From: Lepeophtheirus salmonis
Lineage: Eukaryota > Arthropoda > Copepoda > Siphonostomatoida > Caligidae
Direction of reading: 5' to 3'
Assembly (NCBI RefSeq): GCF_016086655.4
Contig: NC_052132.2
Location: 15,874,805-15,938,804, forward strand
DNA length: 64,000 nucleotides
Shown: positions 45,791 to 56,919 of the stretch, piece after piece
How the letters are laid out: the number at the start of each line of letters is the position of its first letter
How positions within the stretch are numbered: position 1 is the stretch's first letter
Notes under the pieces: generated by a model
Seen by the model: only the letters and a program-made list of their open reading frames with translations
Database searches by the model: none
What the model was told of the DNA's origin: nothing
Program-made: the position numbers and the translations under genes

Positions 45791-46128
45791 ACAAGTTGAG
45801 AAAAAATAAGTCCATTTAAATAAATGGAAAAAATACAATGATACTATTAATTATTTAATGGCTTTTTGTGTGTTATATTTTTTTTTAAATAACCATCAAT
45901 CTTGTCAAAATAAATTACTTGTCAAAAAAATAGTCCTAATCGAAGGGTAAAAGTTAATTAATATATGAAATGTTTTTGTGCTTCACTTTGGTAATTTTAC
46001 TTTTTTGTATTTTTTAAAATAACGTCCAATATATTCATAGATTAATCAATTATAGATACGCTACCTTTATAGTATCCCAGGACGAGAGGATTTAAAATGA
46101 AGACAGAGAAGCTCTTCCTTTTTTATTT

Positions 46129-46380
46129 TCATTTTTGCGAACTCAGGACTAAAGTACATTGCAGTCTATTGCAGCTATTGTTTATGATAATGTTTGATTG
46201 GGTGAGTTGAAAAAGTCCGTTGTTATCATTATTATTTATTATGTGCTGCGAATTTGGGAGATAGCCCCACTCTTGAAGGTCAAGGAAGAACTCAGGTCCA
46301 TTATATCTCAGCGCTTTCCAAGGATCAACATCAGGATCATAGTTAAGAAGAATAGGAGTCCTTACTTCATTAGTCAACAT
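46129..46380 (-). other. Unrecognised 83-codon open frame
   Basis: Reads NYDPDVDPWKALRYNGPEFF then LDLQEWGYLPNSQHI before an Asn-rich end. The first half looks like real protein, with acidic and aromatic residues mixed. No domain known to me. It overlaps a plus-strand frame of 84 residues. Confidence 0.2.
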
Positions 46381-46427
46381 ATTTCATTCTTCCACCAAAT
46401 GGCATCCCTCAAAAGAAGGATTAAAGC

Positions 46428-46731
46428 AAGGTTAATAGAAATACAAGGTTAAACCATCATGTCATCGGGTTAGCTAGAATTTTCAATCTGATGTATTGTA
46501 CCGACTGCTGGGCAATATTTTTTGACAAAACACGCAACCTCTCATAGTATATGACGTCATTATTGCTAAATTTTCAATTTACTGTATCGTACCGACTGCT
46601 GGGCAGAAAAAACAGATTTTGACAAAACACATAACCACACAGCTACTATGATGTCAATATTAAAAGCGTAGTGGAAGTCCAACATCAGTCGTCTATCTGT
46701 TATAGTATAACCTTGTATTTCTATTAACCTT
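46428..46731. mobile_element. MITE with 24-bp perfect terminal inverted repeats
   Basis: The outer ends 46428-46451 and 46708-46731 are exact reverse complements (24 of 24). Each end itself contains AAGGTTA twice, 10 bp apart, like paired transposase sites. The interior holds two tandem units of about 90 bp, each containing GTACCGACTGCTGGGCA and TTTTGACAAAACACxxAACC. No coding frame. Confidence 0.8.
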
Positions 46732-46812
46732 GGAATTGTACATGCTTAATTTTTGTTATTGCTCTTTACTCAGCCCGGCGTCAGACATTTCTTTTAGGAG
46801 GGTAGGGTACAT

Positions 46813-48092
46813 ACCGGGGCGTGCAAAATTATTTACCGATGATGTAAATATACTTTTTAAGAGGTTTTGTGGCCACCAATCTGATTGTTTAGCATTTTTA
46901 CTGTTAAAATAAACAAAAATCTTTCCTGTGAGATCGTAACAACTTCCACACGTGAGAGCATGTCCAATCATGAAACAAAGAGGATCGAAATTGCAGCCCT
47001 CCTCCGAGCAGGAGTGCCTCATAACAACATTAAGGAACAGGTTGGGGGCTCGTTGAAGATAATTTACAACGTTTCCAAGCACTTGGAGGCTGGGGGTGAT
47101 CTCAAGCATTTTCCTGGGGCTGGCAGGAAGCCCACTGTCTCAACAAGGCAAGTAAAGGCAGTGTTCAAGAGGACTCCCAACAGGTCCATTACCGACATGG
47201 CCAGAAAGATGGGAACGTCGAGATCAACTGTTCCAAGGGCATTGAAAAGGGCTGGAGGAAAGTCCCTGAGGCGTACTGAACGCCCTCTACTAAATGAACG
47301 TCAGTGAGAAGTCAGACTTGAGCGTGCCAAGAAAATCTTGAATGATATCAAGAGCTCATCTGGACGCATCATCATTTTTTCATATGAGAAAACTTTTATG
47401 GTCGATCCTGTTTTCAACAGGCAAAATGACCGTGTTGTGAGCTTTGGAGATGTGCAAGATAATCACCGCTATGTGGCAACAACAAAGCACCCTGCTTCGG
47501 TGATTATGTTGGGTCTCGTGGCCTCCAACGGGAAGACCATGAAGCCGGTATGGTTCCCCACTGGCTACAGATTAACAGCAGAGGATTATGTGAAGATTCT
47601 GGCGTCCAAGGTCCTTCCGTGTATCAAATCCATAGTCAGCAACTCTCCTTGTGTTTTTCAACAAGATGGAGCACCCGCCCACGCTTTCAAGAAAGCTCAG
47701 GAGTGGCTCAAGGACAACATTAACTTTTGGCCCAAGGACTACTGGCCCCCTCAGAGCCCACATCTGAACCCACTAGACTTCTCTATCTAGGCGCACGTGG
47801 AGACCAAGGTCTACAAAAAACGACACAATAACATAAATGCCTTAAAGGCTGCTGTCAACTAGGCCTGGGCCTCCATGGACGCCGATTACATCCAGCAAGT
47901 CTGTAGCAGCTTCAGACGTCGCCTGACCAGTGTCATTGAGTCAAATGGTGGCTAGATTGATTAAATTTGATTACAAACTATTTTATTATTCTAAAAATGT
48001 ATGAATAAATTGTTTCTCAAGTCATTCGAAATGTCATTATTGTCCGCGATATGTTCTGAACAAAAATCGGTAAATAATTCTGCACGGCCCAG
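46813..48092 (+). mobile_element. Nearly full-length mariner-type element
   Basis: Left end CCGGGGCGTGCAAAATTATT and right end (reverse) CTGGGCCGTGCAGAATTATT, each followed by TACCGAT, form terminal inverted repeats. TA precedes the left end (46812-46813); the right TA is not clear. Length is about 1.28 kb, as expected for a complete element. It sits about 80 bp right of the MITE above. Confidence 0.85.
46960..47964 (+). pseudogene. Mariner transposase, full length with four in-frame stops
   Basis: From ATG (MSNHETKRIEIAALLRAG) to the final TAA there are 334 codons with no frameshift. Stops are TGA 47305, TAG 47788, TAG 47860 and TAG 47953. HTH region: VPHNNIKEQVGGSLKIIYNV, then GRKPTVSTRQ and SITDMARKMGTSRSTV. 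First catalytic site: IIFSYEKTF, with Tyr where the family has Asp. Second: FQQDGAPAH, intact. Third: SPHLNPLDF, intact, with 36 residues between second and third. The first-site change alone should abolish catalysis. This is the best reference transposase in the window. Confidence 0.95.
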
Positions 48093-48099
48093 TTCAATA

Positions 48100-49640
48100 T
48101 TATTTATAACTGTGCAGAAAGAGGCGTAAAACTAAGATCAGACTTTACAGGTTAATTCTTCTAAATTAGAAGACCTTTTCAGAATGTTTTACACTTTGTA
48201 GAAATCGATAGGAAGAAGAGACCAAGAGAAAGCTAATGTAATAGTGAGTAAACATGAGTAACTGTGAAGTCTATTACTTTGAAGATTATGTATTTACCTA
48301 TGATCTGTTTATTTAGGACTTTGGCCATCAAAACAAAAAAAAATTATTGTATTTTTTTATTAATACTGGAAAACAAAAAATACTATTGAATGTCTTATAT
48401 ATTGTGCAAGAAAGTATAAACGGGAAATATATTTCTTATGATTTAAATAACTTTTGTCTCATATATATTTAGTTTATGGACGTAAATCTGGGGGTATTCC
48501 CATTTTTTACGATTGATTTGGATCCGATAAATATTAGCCAAAAATTATAAAATTTCTACAAAATTATTTTTACTAAAGTTACATCATTAAAATCATGGGG
48601 CATTTGATACACGCTAGTGGAGGGGCATGCCATAATTAGAGATGGCATTTAAGTAAAAGCGTGAGGAGAAGACAAATGGACAACTGAAGTAACACAATTG
48701 TTAATATCAGCTGCCTCTTATATGATTTAGGGGGAGAAAATTAATTACTGCTATAGAGTAGAGACCCTTCTACATTTAAAATAGCATCAGTGCAGGGAAC
48801 ATATCATAACTAAATGGAAAAACAGACAAACTTATTCTATTATATGTTTGAAAAACAATTTACGCACAAGAAAAAGACGAGAATTCTTCTTTTAAAGAGA
48901 GATGTTAACACACCTGCGACTGATTAAATAATGAACAAAAAAGTAGAACGAGCACACGTTTAACCGTTCACTATACTTAGATTTTTCTCTACACACATCC
49001 CATGTTTAGTCATAATATATTGATTAGTTATAACAGTCAAATTAGTCCACTTTGGGGCAAGACACGTGAGTTAGTCATTTAATATTAATATATGGCTTTA
49101 TAAATTTAGTACAACAAGGTTCTAAATTTGTTATTGTATCTCGATGCTAAGAGATTTCGGTAAAATGACTATATTATTATTTCTTCGATCAGAGATGTAT
49201 ATACGGATTACAGATAAACGGACATACTTCGTTCATTATTAAAGGGTTCCTTCCATGATAAATTTTCACGAGGAAAATGATTTGATATAAATGTATTATT
49301 ATTGAGAGGGATTTGCTATGATTTATAGAAAATAATAGCTTTATTTATATATATTAATAAAAAAAAGGTTGCATCAAACATATACTTTTATGTAAAAAAA
49401 ATATATTTGTAGAAAAAGTACTGTATAAATGAAGGTATGATTTTTATTAATCACACCATTAATCATAATTCTATGTGTTTTCTACTCTACAGTCTAAAAA
49501 AAATAAAAAATGATAAGGGTTCTACCTTTCTAGACTTAAAATTTAAAAGAAAGAAATGCCATATGCTAACACATGGGGTGAAAAGTCCCAGGGTTAACAA
49601 AGAAAACACATTTTTTTTCGTTCAAGATTGGCTTTTTTAA
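48100..49640. other. No gene recognised
   Basis: AT-rich. The 67-residue frame at 49437-49640 is Lys-rich and motif-free. Confidence 0.5.
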
Positions 49641-49644
49641 AATA

Positions 49645-49900
49645 ATTATTATTATTATCATTTTTTATTATCGCTTAGCTTGAACAGTATTATTTCCCAT
49701 CAAGAGGCAGTGTAAAATTAAACCCCAAAGTTGTTTTTGATCCTTTGTTTTAGAAATAACAAAAATAGCGACACAATTGGCACAATAACTCACAAACTAA
49801 AGAAACAATTATCAAGAAATTTAGATAGCTGTCTTTAGAAGGCTGTTACTAACCAAAAAGGAGGTGAATTAAAAAAATAGCGCCACCTATCTTTGGACTT
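49645..49900 (-). pseudogene. Mariner 5' leader and N-terminal relic
   Basis: The minus-strand leader TTCTTTAGTTTGTGAGTTAT then TGTGCCAATTGTGTCG, and code KTKDQKQLW, LHCLLMGNNTVQAKR, stop, align with the 8.45-8.64 kb relic. It ends in the same TTATTATTATTAT simple repeat. No catalytic code. Confidence 0.55.
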
Positions 49901-50059
49901 TGCAGCTCATGGGGTCTTCATCTTTACGGCCTCGGAACTCAGAGTTTGATTGAGTTACAGATCCAAAATTTCATTTCTGAGCTGCTCTAATGTCAACAAT
50001 ACCCCACACCGAATTTTGGTCAAATCCATTTCCCTCTGATTTATTTATCATGGAATGAA

Positions 50060-50165
50060 CCCATATGACAAACGTAGAGTAAATCTGAGGATTTGTTGGA
50101 CTTATTGAAGAACAGTTTGTCTATTCGTCTGAGGTTAATTACTCCAGGCAATGCTGCGTAGAGAT
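50060..50165 (-). repeat. Repeat A fragment
   Basis: CGTAGAGTAAATCTGAGGAT, TTGTTGGACTTATTGAAG and GGTTAATTACTCCAGGCA resemble 51.91-52.01 kb. Confidence 0.4.
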
Positions 50166-50339
50166 GGACCGGGCTAGAAAATGTATGGCTTTGGGTTAAA
50201 CCAGACTATGAGATGTCGGGTTTTGGGCAAAAATATAAAAATCTATACAGCAAAAGTATTCCATATATACTCATGAGAGTTAAATATATTTAATACATCA
50301 GAATGTAATAAATAATTGATAAAGTCAAATATCCCACAA

Positions 50340-50578
50340 CAGGAGCTTCCACAGGATTATATTTGAGTGGGAAGAGATGCTTGTCTTCAAAATTTAAGTT
50401 GTTTTTTGCTCAGCTGCATAATTTATTGGGATGACCTTTATTTTTTCGAAGATACATCCTTCAAAAAAAATATTTTCCCCCAATTTTCGTATAATATTCA
50501 ATTTCTAAAGGGAAAATATTCTGGTAAAAAAACAAAAAATTCTCCATTTGGGAGGGGGGGGGATTCAAATCGAATCTG
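50340..50578. repeat. AT-rich TIR-type repeat F
   Basis: Left CAGGAGCTTCCACAGGATTA; AT-rich body; right side has only GGGAGGGGGGGGGATTCAAA, so that terminus is eroded. Confidence 0.5.
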
Positions 50579-50584
50579 ACGTAA

Positions 50585-51220
50585 TCAATCCGTTTTGAAG
50601 GAATTATTTTACATTAGAAATAAATGTCAAGCTGGAAGGTTCAGGCCGCGGGCTTTTCTGGTTTTTCTAAATGAGGTTCGGACGACGAGCTTTAAGGCTT
50701 GGGCCAAGACCGAATCCAACCTTGAATTTTGTATACTAGTTCTTGTCAATTATAGATAGTATATAAAAGTAATTACTACCTCATTAATTAATTTTTACCT
50801 ATAAATAGATTAGTATGTATTTATAAACATGGAAATCCAATGTTGGGATAATTTAAAAATAATAAGTTGTTTTTGATAACCTTAAATAAATGAACAGCTG
50901 TATTGAAATACACATCATTACACTCTCAATAAAGGAATATTTAATATCTATAGACGTTTCTGTATTATTCAGTTCATTAAAGTGCTTTGTCACTTCTAGC
51001 CTAGTCATAATCTAAAATACCGTTAGTTAACACACAAAAAATGTCAAAAACTAAACATACATTGGTATATTGAGTTGTACTCAATAATTCAAGTGTTACA
51101 TGCCCATTCATTTCATATGTACAAACTTTACTTATCCCCTTCAAATAAGTTAAGAAACTATATATTCAATCTATGGTGAATTTTGAAATATAACATAGCT
51201 ATTTAAATTCATTCATCAAA
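50585..51220. other. No gene recognised
   Basis: AT-rich non-coding DNA. A GC-richer patch at 50640-50720 has no frame. Confidence 0.5.
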
Positions 51221-51224
51221 GTAT

Positions 51225-51320
51225 ATCCGTTTGTCTGTATGTTTATCTGTCTGTTTGTTTGTGTGTCAGATGATGACTCATTTTTAACAATGAGCTCAAA
51301 TCAAAGAGATAAAAGAAAAT
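51225..51320 (-). repeat. LINE-like tail (CAGACAAAC repeats)
   Basis: Plus-strand GTTTGTCTGTATGTTTATCT then GTCTGTTTGTTTGTGTGTCA, the complement of the CACAxxAACAGAC tails of RTE-like elements. No coding part. Confidence 0.3.
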
Positions 51321-51754
51321 GGAAGTACATCATTTTAATAAAACAAAGTTGGACCGTCCGTATGAATGTCTAAACGTATATATGAAAAACATTCACAGGG
51401 TGCAATGTGTATTGTGCTCCCTGATGTATATCATACACATATTTTATCGAAAAAATAACAATGTAGTCGTATTAATAATATATTGTAGGTGTGTGCATAA
51501 AATATCCAACGTGTACAAAGGATATGGTGCACCTTGATATATAACATATACATATTTTTGTTCTAAGAAATAATAATGTATTTTTATAATGAAATATATT
51601 GCAGGGGGGAGCATGAATAGAAGGAGAACTATTTTCATTATATGTTAAGATTTGAATTAAATTGATTTTGTTCGTTTTTATTAAAAACTCGAAAGACTAA
51701 AGCGCACATCAGTAATTTATATGATTTTTTTCCCCTCAAACTCTTAGCAATATG

Positions 51755-52010
51755 CTTTCATTCTTGAGAAGAGAACACATATAAATTGATACAAGTATTG
51801 AGTAGTTACGAGTGAGCAAGTTACAAGTCACACTAGCCATTTTCTCAGACTTTAATTATTATTCTTTCAATCTTGAGGAGATCATATCTAAGTATTGTGA
51901 GTGCGCTCAGGAAAAACGTAGAGTAACGCCGAGGATTTCTTTGGGGACTTATATTTTTTATTACTAAGACACTAAGTTCGTCGACGTCTAATAACTCCAG
52001 ACAGCACCAT
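51755..52010 (-). repeat. Repeat A copy plus partial tandem copy
   Basis: TTTCATTCTTGAGAAGAGAA near 51757 and TTTCAATCTTGAGGAGATCA near 51866 are parallel starts. The second continues to GTAACGCCGAGGATTTCTTT and AAGTTCGTCGACGTC. Confidence 0.55.
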
Positions 52011-52249
52011 GTACTACTCCTTGTAAATTATAAATTTAACAATAATATCAAGCTCAATGAATAAATAGATGGGTATTCATTACTAGTTTTGTGTTGGTCT
52101 ACTTTTTTCTCTCGTCCAGTTAAGTCTATTCTTTAAAAACAAGTCCTTAAATACATCAATGTGATTTTTATTAGATCTAAAGAAGAAGGCGAAAAAGTTT
52201 ACAAAATTAAATTTGTTGTTTGTCAAATAAGTTTTTCTTCCAAACTATT

Positions 52250-52460
52250 AAACACGTCCTTACCTTTATTGTATCACGCTACCTTTTCTCAGAATATAAA
52301 GAGAGATAAAAGCCCAAAATATGTTGATGGATTGCCAATTCTTCCGATATATGGAATTATCTTTCAATAATTATTTGCAAATTGTTCACAGCTTAACAAG
52401 AGGCAATTGAAATTTAACTAATCAACGTTTATAACACTGATTAGAAGAAAAGTATATTTT
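52250..52460 (+). repeat. Dispersed repeat B, partial copy
   Basis: GTCCTTACCTTTATTGTATC, GATGGATTGCCAATTCTTCC and AACTAATCAACGTTTATAAC match 36.1 and 23.1 kb. Confidence 0.55.
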
Positions 52461-52689
52461 TTATTATTGGAGCTTTTGAAAGATTAAACTAATACGGATA
52501 TAAAAAGTATAATTTGATAGCGAAATTGTATTGTATATTTGATCCGGACTTCGTTTCAATTTAGTCCGTGCTGTATATCCGTACCATTTTTTTCCGATGG
52601 TTCATTGTATCAGTATCTTGTTTTGGTTCTGTATCTATATAGTTAAACGGAGGAGCGCTTTGCATACGGAACTGCTCGGCTCTGGCATG

Positions 52690-52950
52690 TTCGTGAAAAT
52701 AAACACAGTAATGAGGGTTTGCTCGGGAGTAATAAGTGTAAGTTCTTGTTGGACTCGGAGTAGAATTGAGGGTCGACAGCGGAGTAATTACTCTGTATAT
52801 CCATCCAAGATATGGTGTGGGATTTGTGTGTATTTCCTTCCGTTCATACCTGCTTTAAGCGGATATAATAGAACGTCATGACAGTTAAGATGATCTCTTC
52901 CCTAATATTTATCCGATATCAGGGTTACCATGTCATATTTCTGCTCTTTT
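52690..52950 (-). repeat. Dispersed repeat A, near-complete copy
   Basis: Blocks in inverted order: AAGTTCTTGTTGGACTCGGA, GAATTGAGGGTCGACAGCGG, GATTTGTGTGTATTTCCTTC and GAACGTCATGACAGTTAAGA. Confidence 0.75.
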
Positions 52951-53002
52951 ACATACAATCAGTGCATATTTTATACATCCCTAGTAATCTAGTGTAAGAT
53001 AA

Positions 53003-53783
53003 TGGGTTGGGAAAAAGTAATTTCGTATTTTGGCTTTATTTCAATACTTTATTAACAGTGTTACAATCATTCAATTTAAGGCTAGTGTTCCCTGTTCTTT
53101 TCGAAAATTTGTTGCCCACGAGAATCCCACTTCATAATGTCCTTCTCGTAGAATCTTGTATCCCTATTGGCAAAAAAAAAAATTGGGCAACCAATTTTCA
53201 GAGGCCTCTATTTAGACCAAATTTGTTTACCCAGGCGCGTTGGACATAGACAATATCAGGTGGTAGTCACTTTGTGCTAGGGTCGGATAGTAGGACAGAT
53301 GTATAAGAACCTCCCATCCGGGCTTCTGGAGCTTCTTCCACGTCATCAAAGATGTGTGCGGCCTGGCATTGTCTTGATGATGTCTTTTTGTCTCCTATTC
53401 AACAACACTAGCAGCTTTTTATGGATTACCAGCTTCAAACGGTCGAGTTGTAAACAGTAGAGGGAAAAATTGAGCCGAGTAAAATCGCTCAAACATCTGT
53501 TGTATATATAGGAATTTTTTTTGGTAGCTTTTGCCGCTTTTTTCCTTTTCAGGCTGTAAAAATGTAAAACATGGGGAATTTCTAACTTTGAGACTTCCAT
53601 ACTTGATGCACGATAATTCAAGGCTGAACCGGCCAAGCACAATACTCTCCAATAAGGGATTGTATTAAGGAACCACAACTTTACCCCAGTTTATCGTATG
53701 ATCCGATGTGACCAATTTTAAACAAGAATCACTTAGTTTAAAAAAATGGGGTGTGAAATACGAAATGACTTTTCCTCCAACCT
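53003..53783 (-). mobile_element. DD34D mariner deletion derivative
   Basis: Ends GGTTGGGAAAAAGTAATTTC (left) and GGTTGGAGGAAAAGTCATTT (right, in reverse), both followed by CGTATTT, form terminal inverted repeats. TA follows the right end. About 780 bp. The same family as 12.6 kb by transposase sequence. Confidence 0.8.
53225..53520 (-). pseudogene. Mariner transposase, catalytic C-terminal part
   Basis: The minus strand reads LNFSLYCLQLDRLKLVIHKK, RRQKD, a frameshift, then HQDNARPHTSLMTWKKLQKP, GWEVLIHLSYYPTLAQSDYH and LILSMSN. The aspartates in HQDN and QSD have 34 residues between, the mariner signature. The N-terminal half is mostly missing and later frames are broken, ending near the YEKDIMK equivalent. 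Confidence 0.85.
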
Positions 53784-53909
53784 AGTATTTATCGCTTCTA
53801 GATTGTTGTTGTTGACGTTTGCTGCGTTTGGACGTCAGACGACGTCTTTTTCGACGATATGTTAAATAGTTCCCAATATAACTGGTGTTTTTGTCTAAAG
53901 GCTTTGCCC

Positions 53910-53977
53910 TTATTCAGAGACATTTTCGGGGTCAACTTTGAGCGGGGACATATCACCATAATCTAAAGGTACGAGCC
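53910..53977 (-). other. Candidate short terminal exon
   Basis: On the minus strand a long pyrimidine tract and TTACATCTTATCAG (acceptor ending 53978) precede an open frame, in the third phase, reading LVPLDYGDMSPLKVDPENVS then E and stop. The peptide is unusually protein-like for this DNA and the acceptor is strong. There is no matching upstream exon in view. The mariner at 53003-53783 lies just beyond. Confidence 0.25.
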
Positions 53978-53984
53978 CTGATAA

Positions 53985-54430
53985 GATGTAAAAAAAATAA
54001 TCATTTTTTATTTTTAACGGAGTAAATATATTTTTTCTAATATCGATTTATCAGCAAATATAAAAACAAACGAATGATCCTGTTGCTCAGGTAAAGAAAA
54101 AACCATAAAACTTGTTGTCTTTAAGTCCTATTTATTATTTTTATTTTTTTACAAACAAATAAAAAATAACCTATTATTTTTTTTGTTTCTTACGCTACTT
54201 CAACATTAATCCTTTATTCCTTAAAGAACATGTTTTCTTTATCATTTTCAATCATCAATATAAGTTTTTAACTGGATAACCTGAATGACAAAGCAAAACA
54301 TTCAAAATAACATTGATGTTTCCCTCTTAAGTACCTGTTCCTTCTATGATCAAACTCCACAATAAAAACAAATACAAACTCTTCAAGATGTCAAATTGAA
54401 GAGTATTTGCTTATAAATATTATATTGGTT
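53985..54430. other. No gene recognised
   Basis: AT-rich DNA between the exon candidate and an hAT end. Confidence 0.5.
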
Positions 54431-54433
54431 AGA

Positions 54434-54860
54434 ACAGCGATGAACAAACTACGGCCTGCGCAGACCTGTAGCAAATAATTTTTTAAATAATTAAAAATGA
54501 ATAAAATGACAATGATATTTATTTTAATTTGTACGGATCAAGGACACATTGGTATTCGTTTTACTAATATATCTCAGCCACGTAGAAATGAGATTCTTCT
54601 GATTACTGATAAATTTACAACATTTAAATATAATGAAATCCCTGCTAAAAGTAGGAAAACAATAGCTAAAATGTTCGTGATATTTGCGTCAACGTATATT
54701 TACGAGCAGACTTTTTCAAAACTCAAAATTAACAAATTAAAGTGCAGATCAATAATCACAGACTCAAAACTTCACTCTATTTATAGAATCAGCACAATCA
54801 ACTCGCTGATTTTTGGAAAGTTAGTTAAAGATAGTGATCAAATGCACAAATCTCATTAAT
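54434..54860 (+). mobile_element. hAT relic (GTF2IRD2/EPM2AIP1-like)
   Basis: A left end CAGCGATGAACAAACTACGG with CCTGCGCAG has the typical hAT pattern (CAGxGxTGxxCAAACTACGG). Transposase C-terminus follows after only 60 bp, so most of the element is deleted. The right end was not found. Confidence 0.65.
54497..54859 (+). pseudogene. hAT transposase C-terminal dimerisation region
   Basis: The frame of 120 codons contains FASTYIYEQTFSKLKINKLK then CRSIITDSKLHSIYRIST. This matches the hAT dimerisation block of GTF2IRD2/EPM2AIP1-type proteins (STYxCEQTFSxMKxxKSKxRSxLTDxHLxxxLRIATS). Upstream domains are gone. The frame is open, but Asn/Ile-rich ends and lost conserved residues point to a relic. 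Confidence 0.75.
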
Positions 54861-55152
54861 ACTCGTATTTTGGTACAACTGAGTTGCTTGTTTTTTTTTT
54901 AAATCAATACATAAAATCCATATTTTCTCTAAAATTATTTTATATCAAATATGTTTCTATGATGTCTCCTCCATCATGAATTTTCGCTCCTCGAAGTTTC
55001 TTCCTTACATATATATATATTCATAATATAACAAGCTTTAACTTCAAGATCTCAGAATTATCGAGACAAAATTAAGAAATTCTTGAAAATTAGGATTGTG
55101 CCTAATAAGTGACTTCATCATTTGTAATTGGTAGGAGGGAGAGGGGAGGGGG

Positions 55153-55410
55153 CTACCGTGAAATCTCAGGTGATTTAGATGGAAGAAATCCGAAATGACG
55201 AAATATACTTGTCTGTCCTATAACGGCACTTATTGTAAATAGCAGATAATATATGTTTGGGAAGTATTTTAAAGTTCTGTCGCTAGACCAATGCTGTTGA
55301 TTATAAAAATTGAGAATCCCACTTTCTGCTCCAAAAATTAATATACAAACCTCATCCAATTCCCTAGGATCGAATAGCAAGAAGTTATCTTCATTGGCTA
55401 CCAAGGTATA
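55153..55410 (-). pseudogene. MULE transposase fragment
   Basis: The minus-strand frame reads LVANEDNFLLFDPRELDEVC, ILIFGAESGILNFYNQQHWS, then TLKYFPNIYYLLFTISAVIG and FGFLPSKS. This is the MULE core around the first catalytic site (W..DGTFKxxPxxFxQLYTIHAxxG....xLLPxKS). SSDRT stands where DGTF is expected. Related to, but diverged from, the 10.9 kb MULE. Confidence 0.7.
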
Positions 55411-55992
55411 TTCGATATTATATATGACTTTTTACTCGCCATTATCGTATATTCCTCGACATGCTCGAAGTGCTCAGGAGTAAAGCTAAATTGATTTAAC
55501 TCAAAACCGCAGTCACTTCAGAGATAAGTGATCTCAAAGAAATGAGAAGCTTGAAGTTTTAGTTTTGATTTGGCCTCACAAACTGTTGGCTTTGATGTAC
55601 CTCTTTACTATAATGGGAGTTGAAGAAATGAATTACAAGGTACTTTAAGTGAAGGAAGTGGCTTTTCAAGCCCGGGGAAAAATACATACTAAGATACATT
55701 GATCTATCCCTAGGTTAGAGGCAAATAAACATACATTTTCTCAAATTAAACTTCATGTCATTTAATAATTCATGACGTAATCGAAACTGACTAAGAACTA
55801 GTGTGCATTTTCATCATTGATCTATACTAGACGCGTGGTTAGTTTGTGGTTAGAAGGTAATATATACATTATCCGTAAAACCTTTGTTTTAATAAACTTA
55901 TCAATTAAAATATCCTCAAGTGTAGCTTTTAATCTTTCTATCTATGTAATGCATCTATATTTAATTACGTATAATCATAATCGAAAGAGAAA

Positions 55993-56214
55993 TTAATCTA
56001 CATATTCATCAAATATTCTTATGATTCCTTCTGGTTGGCTGAGCAGATTTTCCTCGATCCTCTTCAATGTTCTACTTCCATTTCTGAACTCTTTATGAAG
56101 TTTGAAAAATATTGATTGAAGCTCCTCATAAGCCTGCAACGGTAATTTATAGGTTTCAACACAAAACTTGATGAAACATTGAAAGTCAAAAATATTATTA
56201 GGTGTCTTGCTAAT
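55993..56214 (-). other. Unrecognised 73-codon open frame, possible terminal exon
   Basis: Minus-strand code reads KTPNNIFDFQCFIKFCVETY, KLPLQAYEELQSIFFKLHKE, FRNGSRTLKRIEENLLSQPE and GIIRIFDEYVD then stop. Amphipathic helix-like spacing and balanced charge suggest real protein. No domain is recognised. An overlapping 62-residue frame is less protein-like. It lies between a MULE fragment and repeat B. Confidence 0.3.
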
Positions 56215-56329
56215 TCATCAACAATGACAAGCAGATGCGCTTTTTGATACAAATATAAATATGAAATAATGTAGGAATAATTGAAAAAATCTCCAAAATT
56301 AGTGCCTTACCAAAATGGACAAACAATAG

Positions 56330-56890
56330 ACCTGCCTAAATTTGATCACATCTCATATGTAAGACGAGAGATCAACAGGAAATTGTATTCCTATCCTATA
56401 AAAACATAGCCACGACTTTACTTAGCTAACAAAAATACCTTATATATTTGTTTGTTAGCTCTCGATTCCCTCCTCTGACTTGGCTGTTTAATAATTTATT
56501 ATTCTTGATAAATAAATGAAGTAATGAGTTATTCTACACTTTTGCATCGTCTCCATAATGACAAGAATACAACTTCTTGTTGACCCATCGTCATATATAA
56601 TAATTCTTTATCATAAACAAGTTCAAATATATGGTGACTCTTGGTAAAATATTAAGAAACAATATTATAATACAGTATCGAATAAAATACTATGAAGGAT
56701 TTGAATATTATGAAATACATAAATCTAATTCCTTTTAAGAATGGTGGATATACAATGTTAGTCTTGGAGGACTTAAGAGATAAATAGCAGTTAGTACGGT
56801 TGAATTATTTGGCTAACTACCAGATGATTTAAGCCATTTTTCTGTTTTTTATTTGGGAGGAAAGGTTATGTGATTCTATAGATGTAAACT
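56330..56890 (-). repeat. Dispersed repeat B, long inverted copy
   Basis: In reverse complement: CATCTGGTAGTTAGCCAAAT, CATAGTATTTTATTCGATAC, TGTATTATAATATTG and GTCAGAGGAGGGAATCGAGA follow the order of 27.85-28.47 kb. Confidence 0.65.
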
Positions 56891-56919
56891 ATAATATCCT
56901 ATTGGCTATTACTACGTTT

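Noticed and set aside
47572..47763. 63-codon minus-strand frame
   Set aside because: It lies wholly antisense to the catalytic part of the 46960-47964 transposase.
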